Positions 60,996 through 64,000 of a stretch of 64,000 nucleotides of DNA are shown here, piece by piece. The stretch comes from Paenibacillus sp. V4I7 (GTDB taxonomy: Bacteria > Bacillota > Bacilli > Paenibacillales > NBRC-103111). The translations under genes and the position numbers were made by a program. The number at the start of each line of letters is the position of its first letter. Position 1 is the stretch's first letter. The notes under the pieces were generated by a model. It saw only the letters and a list, made by a program, of their open reading frames with translations. It did no database searches and was not told where the DNA came from. The stretch is from assembly GCF_030817275.1 (NCBI RefSeq), contig NZ_JAUSZD010000002.1, positions 3,224,001 through 3,288,000 of the forward strand, given 5' to 3'.

Positions 60996-62477
60996 TCAGG
61001 TACCGCAAAAGGTTTGGTAAGGACAGTCTGATAACGCAGGCAATGTAGAGTAATCAGCCTGTTCAGGGGAGTGCGCGAAGGGTCTCGACAGAGCATCAAG
61101 AAGCCTATCCATCACGCTGTAATCACCTTGTTTTACCGCGGCTTCTAAAGCGTCTTCTACCCGGTGGTTACGGGGGATTATCGCAGGATTGCTGCTGCGC
61201 ATCAGCTGATGTGAGGAGTCTTTCGTTTCCTGCTGCCTGCCTAGTCTCTCCTGCCACTGCTCCTGCCATTGAGTGAATTCCGTGGTGCCGTACAGGGCTG
61301 TCTCTTCCGGCTTATCAAAAGTTAATGCGCGGAAAGTATTGGTATAGTCCGCACTATACTTCTGCATCATCGTGAGCAGGTCTTTAATAAGAGATTCATC
61401 CTGCTGTTCTTCATGAAACATTCCCAGTTTTGCCCTCATGCCCGCGAACCAATTGCGGTGATACACCTCGGAAAAACTCGCAATCGCTCCCTCGGCTAGT
61501 TTGACTGCTTGCTCCTCGTCGTCATGAAGCAACGGAAGTAAGGTTTCAGCAAATCTGGCGAGATTCCATGCGGCAATATAGGGCTGATTACCATAGGCAT
61601 AGCGGCCCTGCTTGTCAATAGAACTGAATACGGTTGCCGGATCATAGGCATCCATGAAGGCGCAAGGACCGTAATCAATGGTTTCTCCACTAATCGCCAT
61701 ATTGTCGGTGTTCATCACTCCATGAATAAAGCCAACGAGCTGCCATTTGGAGATGAGTACGGCCTGCCGCTTGATCACTTCCTGAAGTAAGAAAAGGTAG
61801 CGGTTCTCATCAGCAGCTTCAACTTCTGGAAAATGTCTTTGCAAGGTGTAATCAGCCAGGGCTTGGAGATCCTGGGCAGTGCCATATTTAGAAGCATACT
61901 GAAAAGTTGCGACGCGCAGATGACTGGCAGCAACGCGGGTAAGAATGGCACCGGGCTGCTCGGTTTCACGGAATATGGACTCGCCGGTTGTTACCACCGC
62001 TAGGCTGCGTGTAGTAGGAATACCAAGCGCATGCATGGCTTCACTGATGATGTATTCACGCAGCATCGGACCAAGTGCCGCTCGACCATCGCCCCCGCGG
62101 GAGTAAGGCGTCCTACCTGATCCCTTAAGCTGAATATCAACCCGCATACCTTGGGGAGTGATCTGTTCGCCAAGCAGATGAGCCCGGCCGTCCCCTAACC
62201 GGTTAAAATGCCCGAATTGATGCCCCGCATAGGCTTGGGCAAGAGGCAAAGCGCCTTCAGGAATCTGGTTGCCAGCCAGCACCGCTGCACCATCATTGCT
62301 TTGCAGTGATTGGACCGTTAACCCCAAGGATGTTGCCAACTGATCATTAAGAATAATGACCTTCGGTGAGCGAACAGGAGTTGGATTAATTCTGGTAAAA
62401 AGTGATTCCGGTAGACGAGCATAACTGTTATCGAAGTTCCATCCTGTTTCTATCTTTGTTTTTTTCTCTGTCATCAT
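60996..62477 (-). CDS. selO: Protein adenylyltransferase SelO (YdiU family)
   Basis: A 493-residue pseudokinase-fold enzyme that transfers AMP from ATP to protein Ser/Thr/Tyr. Landmarks: [56 protein letters not shown] with the conserved Lys and Arg, [40 protein letters not shown] with the HGVMNTDN metal loop, and DYGPCAFMD. The C-terminus ends with Cys residues near the last ten positions. ATG 62474 has better spacing to AAAGGAG than 62477. A role in redox-stress control is known for the family. Single-gene transcript. Confidence 0.9.
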   Translation of the reverse strand: MMTEKKTKIETGWNFDNSYARLPESLFTRINPTPVRSPKVIILNDQLATSLGLTVQSLQSNDGAAVLAGNQIPEGALPLAQAYAGHQFGHFNRLGDGRAHLLGEQITPQGMRVDIQLKGSGRTPYSRGGDGRAALGPMLREYIISEAMHALGIPTTRSLAVVTTGESIFRETEQPGAILTRVAASHLRVATFQYASKYGTAQDLQALADYTLQRHFPEVEAADENRYLFLLQEVIKRQAVLISKWQLVGFIHGVMNTDNMAISGETIDYGPCAFMDAYDPATVFSSIDKQGRYAYGNQPYIAAWNLARFAETLLPLLHDDEEQAVKLAEGAIASFSEVYHRNWFAGMRAKLGMFHEEQQDESLIKDLLTMMQKYSADYTNTFRALTFDKPEETALYGTTEFTQWQEQWQERLGRQQETKDSSHQLMRSSNPAIIPRNHRVEDALEAAVKQGDYSVMDRLLDALSRPFAHSPEQADYSTLPALSDCPYQTFCGT

Positions 62478-62569
62478 AGCTCCTTTTTCATTTGTCTTTT
62501 GTTTTTTAGTATTTCTAACCTGTTAGACTTATATTATCACAGTTAACCGCCTTCAACTGAAACGCTTTG

Positions 62570-63550
62570 TTAGCTCTTACTATTATGTCCCACAGTGATG
62601 ACTACACTTCCCTTTTTGTGTCCTTTATCTACATATCGGTGAGCCTCGGCAGTCTGCTCCAACGGATATCGTTGATCGATGACTGATTTTATCTTACCCG
62701 CCTCATACAGTTCTTTAAGGAAGATTAGATTTTCTTTACTCTGCATTAAGCCAGCTGTCGCAAACATTGCTTTTTTGCCGCCGATCCTTGAAGTCCATAA
62801 CATTTGCAGCACAATGGACAGCTTAGGGACAGTAGAAAGATAGACACCTCTCGGAGTTAGCGATGCTTTACATTGAGCAAATGAACGTTTGCCTACCGCG
62901 TCGAAAATAACATCATAGGACTGGTTGGCTTGTGTAAAATCCTCTTTGGTATAGTCTATTACCTTATCAGCTCCCAATGACCTCACCAAACTTACATTCG
63001 TAGTACTACATACTGCTGTAACTTCTGCCCCATAGAACTTGGCAAGCTGAATCGCATGAACACCTACCGATCCTGAAGCGCCATTGATCAGGACTTTTTG
63101 TCCGCTCTGTATCTTTGCCTTATCTCTAAGAAAAGTCAACGCAGTTGTTGCCCCATCGCAGACGGCTACGGCTTCTTCATAAGACATAGAGGACGATTTG
63201 ATTGCTAGCGGGGCGTCTTCAGACAGACATTTGTACTCGGCATGAGAACCAGAGATCTTTGCACTTAAACCAAAAACCTGGTCGCCTACTTTATATAATT
63301 TCACATCCTTACCTACTGCCTCAATTTCCCCGGCAAGCTCAAACCCCAGTATGGGGTTTTTCGGTTTGCTAAGACCGTAAAAAAGTCTAACAATAAACGG
63401 GTCGCCTTTTCGAAAGGCGCAGTCCGCTGGCCCTACTGTTGCCGCGCATATTCTGATCCGTACTTCATTGTCCTTGGGGGTTGGCTTATCTACCTCTCTA
63501 AGCTGAAGAACATCAGGCGATCCATATTTAGTGCATACGATTGCTTTCAT
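62570..63550 (-). CDS. Zinc-independent MDR oxidoreductase (quinone oxidoreductase-like)
   Basis: A 326-residue medium-chain dehydrogenase/reductase. It opens MKAIVCTKYGSPDVLQLREV and has GFELAGEIEAVGKDVKLYKV, GDQVFG, the cofactor loop VLINGASGSVGVHAIQLAKF (near residues 145-165), SLGADKVIDYT and IFDAVGK. The zinc-ligand set of alcohol dehydrogenases is absent, placing it with NAD(P)H:quinone oxidoreductases/reticulon-4-interacting-like enzymes. CAGGAGGAG lies just before the ATG. Probably detoxifies quinones or enones; substrate not determinable. Confidence 0.9.
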   Translation of the reverse strand: MKAIVCTKYGSPDVLQLREVDKPTPKDNEVRIRICAATVGPADCAFRKGDPFIVRLFYGLSKPKNPILGFELAGEIEAVGKDVKLYKVGDQVFGLSAKISGSHAEYKCLSEDAPLAIKSSSMSYEEAVAVCDGATTALTFLRDKAKIQSGQKVLINGASGSVGVHAIQLAKFYGAEVTAVCSTTNVSLVRSLGADKVIDYTKEDFTQANQSYDVIFDAVGKRSFAQCKASLTPRGVYLSTVPKLSIVLQMLWTSRIGGKKAMFATAGLMQSKENLIFLKELYEAGKIKSVIDQRYPLEQTAEAHRYVDKGHKKGSVVITVGHNSKS

Positions 63551-63784
63551 TTTACTCCTCCTGTACGTTAACCTTTACTAAAAGTAAAGTATTATATACA
63601 CAATGTAATTTATAATATACGTCGTGTCAAGATTAATATACACTAACTTGTCACTTATTTAGCCAATCATCCAATAAAGGAAAACGATTTGCCTTTTGTT
63701 CTTCCGCTGGTCATTTTTCCAGACAAAATATCATATGGTGTTAATTGAACCATTGAACCATTCTTCGTGAGGCGGGTGAACTTA

Positions 63785-64000
63785 GTGTTCGAGCAGAACG
63801 ATCATGGATCGAAATATTTTGAGAAAATGTTGAATATCATTGATGTCGGTGTTCATCTAATTGATAACAAGGGAATAACCATTTTTTATAATGATAAGAT
63901 GGCAGAAACCGATGGTTTTAAGAGCGAACAAGTTGTTGGAAAGAACTTCTTCGACCTTTTTCCTTCCCTAACGAATGAAACGAGCACCTTCATTAAAGTT
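63785..64000 (+). CDS. PAS-domain regulator, probably sigma-54-dependent activator (5' part only)
   Basis: The gene runs off the window end after 72 codons. It starts at GTG 63785 (GAGGCGG 9 bases upstream) or GTG 63776. The visible part, EKMLNIIDVGVHLIDNKGIT then FYNDKMAETDGFKSEQVVGK and NFFDLFPSLT, is a PAS domain very like the N-terminus of RocR-type sigma-L activators. The AAA+ and helix-turn-helix domains would lie outside the window. Identity of the C-terminal part is inferred. Confidence 0.7.
   Translation, partial: MFEQNDHGSKYFEKMLNIIDVGVHLIDNKGITIFYNDKMAETDGFKSEQVVGKNFFDLFPSLTNETSTFIKV

Overview
The window looks like chromosome from a spore-forming, glycan-degrading member of the Firmicutes, most likely Paenibacillus. 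The reasons are a GerA/GerB/GerC-type germinant receptor, two YheC/YheD-type ATP-grasp spore proteins, a YhcN/YlaJ lipoprotein, a YjcZ miniprotein, a BclB-like collagen protein, LplB/LplC-type sugar permeases with a YesM/YesN-type two-component system, and AGGAGG-type ribosome binding sites with many TTG and GTG starts. This is inference from gene content; no rRNA or tRNA gene was seen.

Layout. 1-11.4 kb is a decaying carbohydrate region: the end of a GH5 cellulase, a patchwork of gene relics (methyltransferase/GNAT-like, solute-binding protein, IS3 transposase), an intact PhyH dioxygenase plus Gfo/Idh/MocA oxidoreductase pair, a LacZ-type relic, an intact DUF5060-type glycosidase, relics of a sensor kinase, a DUF3841 protein and an aldehyde dehydrogenase, an intact YjhG-type xylonate dehydratase, and a frameshifted, truncated GH43 xylosidase. 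11.7-13.2 kb is an IS110-family element with a structured non-coding end. 13.3-20.0 kb is the most unusual part: a one-strand run of short, unrelated genes (membrane protein, methyltransferase, exported protein, small acidic protein, transglutaminase, reductase, GNAT, small membrane protein). Each is followed by a copy of a dispersed repeat made of a conserved 5' box, a hairpin whose arms change together between copies, and a conserved 3' box.

20.0-29.2 kb is a sugar-uptake locus: a GH95 relic, two permeases, a solute-binding lipoprotein, a GH95 fucosidase-like gene with a frameshift, a sensor kinase and an AraC-type response regulator. 29.3-32.5 kb is the tip of an Rhs protein with a Hint domain and a C-terminal toxin, followed by its likely immunity gene. 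32.7-36.9 kb is mostly non-coding, with relics, miniproteins and several copies of a GACAAGAAC-containing repeat arranged as large palindromes.

36.9-50.6 kb holds lipoproteins, a MerR/aldo-keto reductase pair with a textbook 19-bp-spacer promoter, a metallophosphoesterase, CapA, a spore ATP-grasp protein and a TetR-SMR efflux operon. At 41.66-45.35 kb a group II intron is inserted in another copy of the dispersed repeat, and its reverse transcriptase gene is interrupted at the YADD active-site motif by a second, complete group II intron.

50.7-64 kb contains HtrA, a second YheC-like gene, the collagen-like protein, an SDR with a frameshifted TetR regulator, a germinant receptor locus whose GerB permease gene is convergent to GerA/GerC, SelO, a quinone-oxidoreductase-like MDR and the start of a PAS-domain regulator. 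No CRISPR array, tRNA, rRNA or phage module was recognised.
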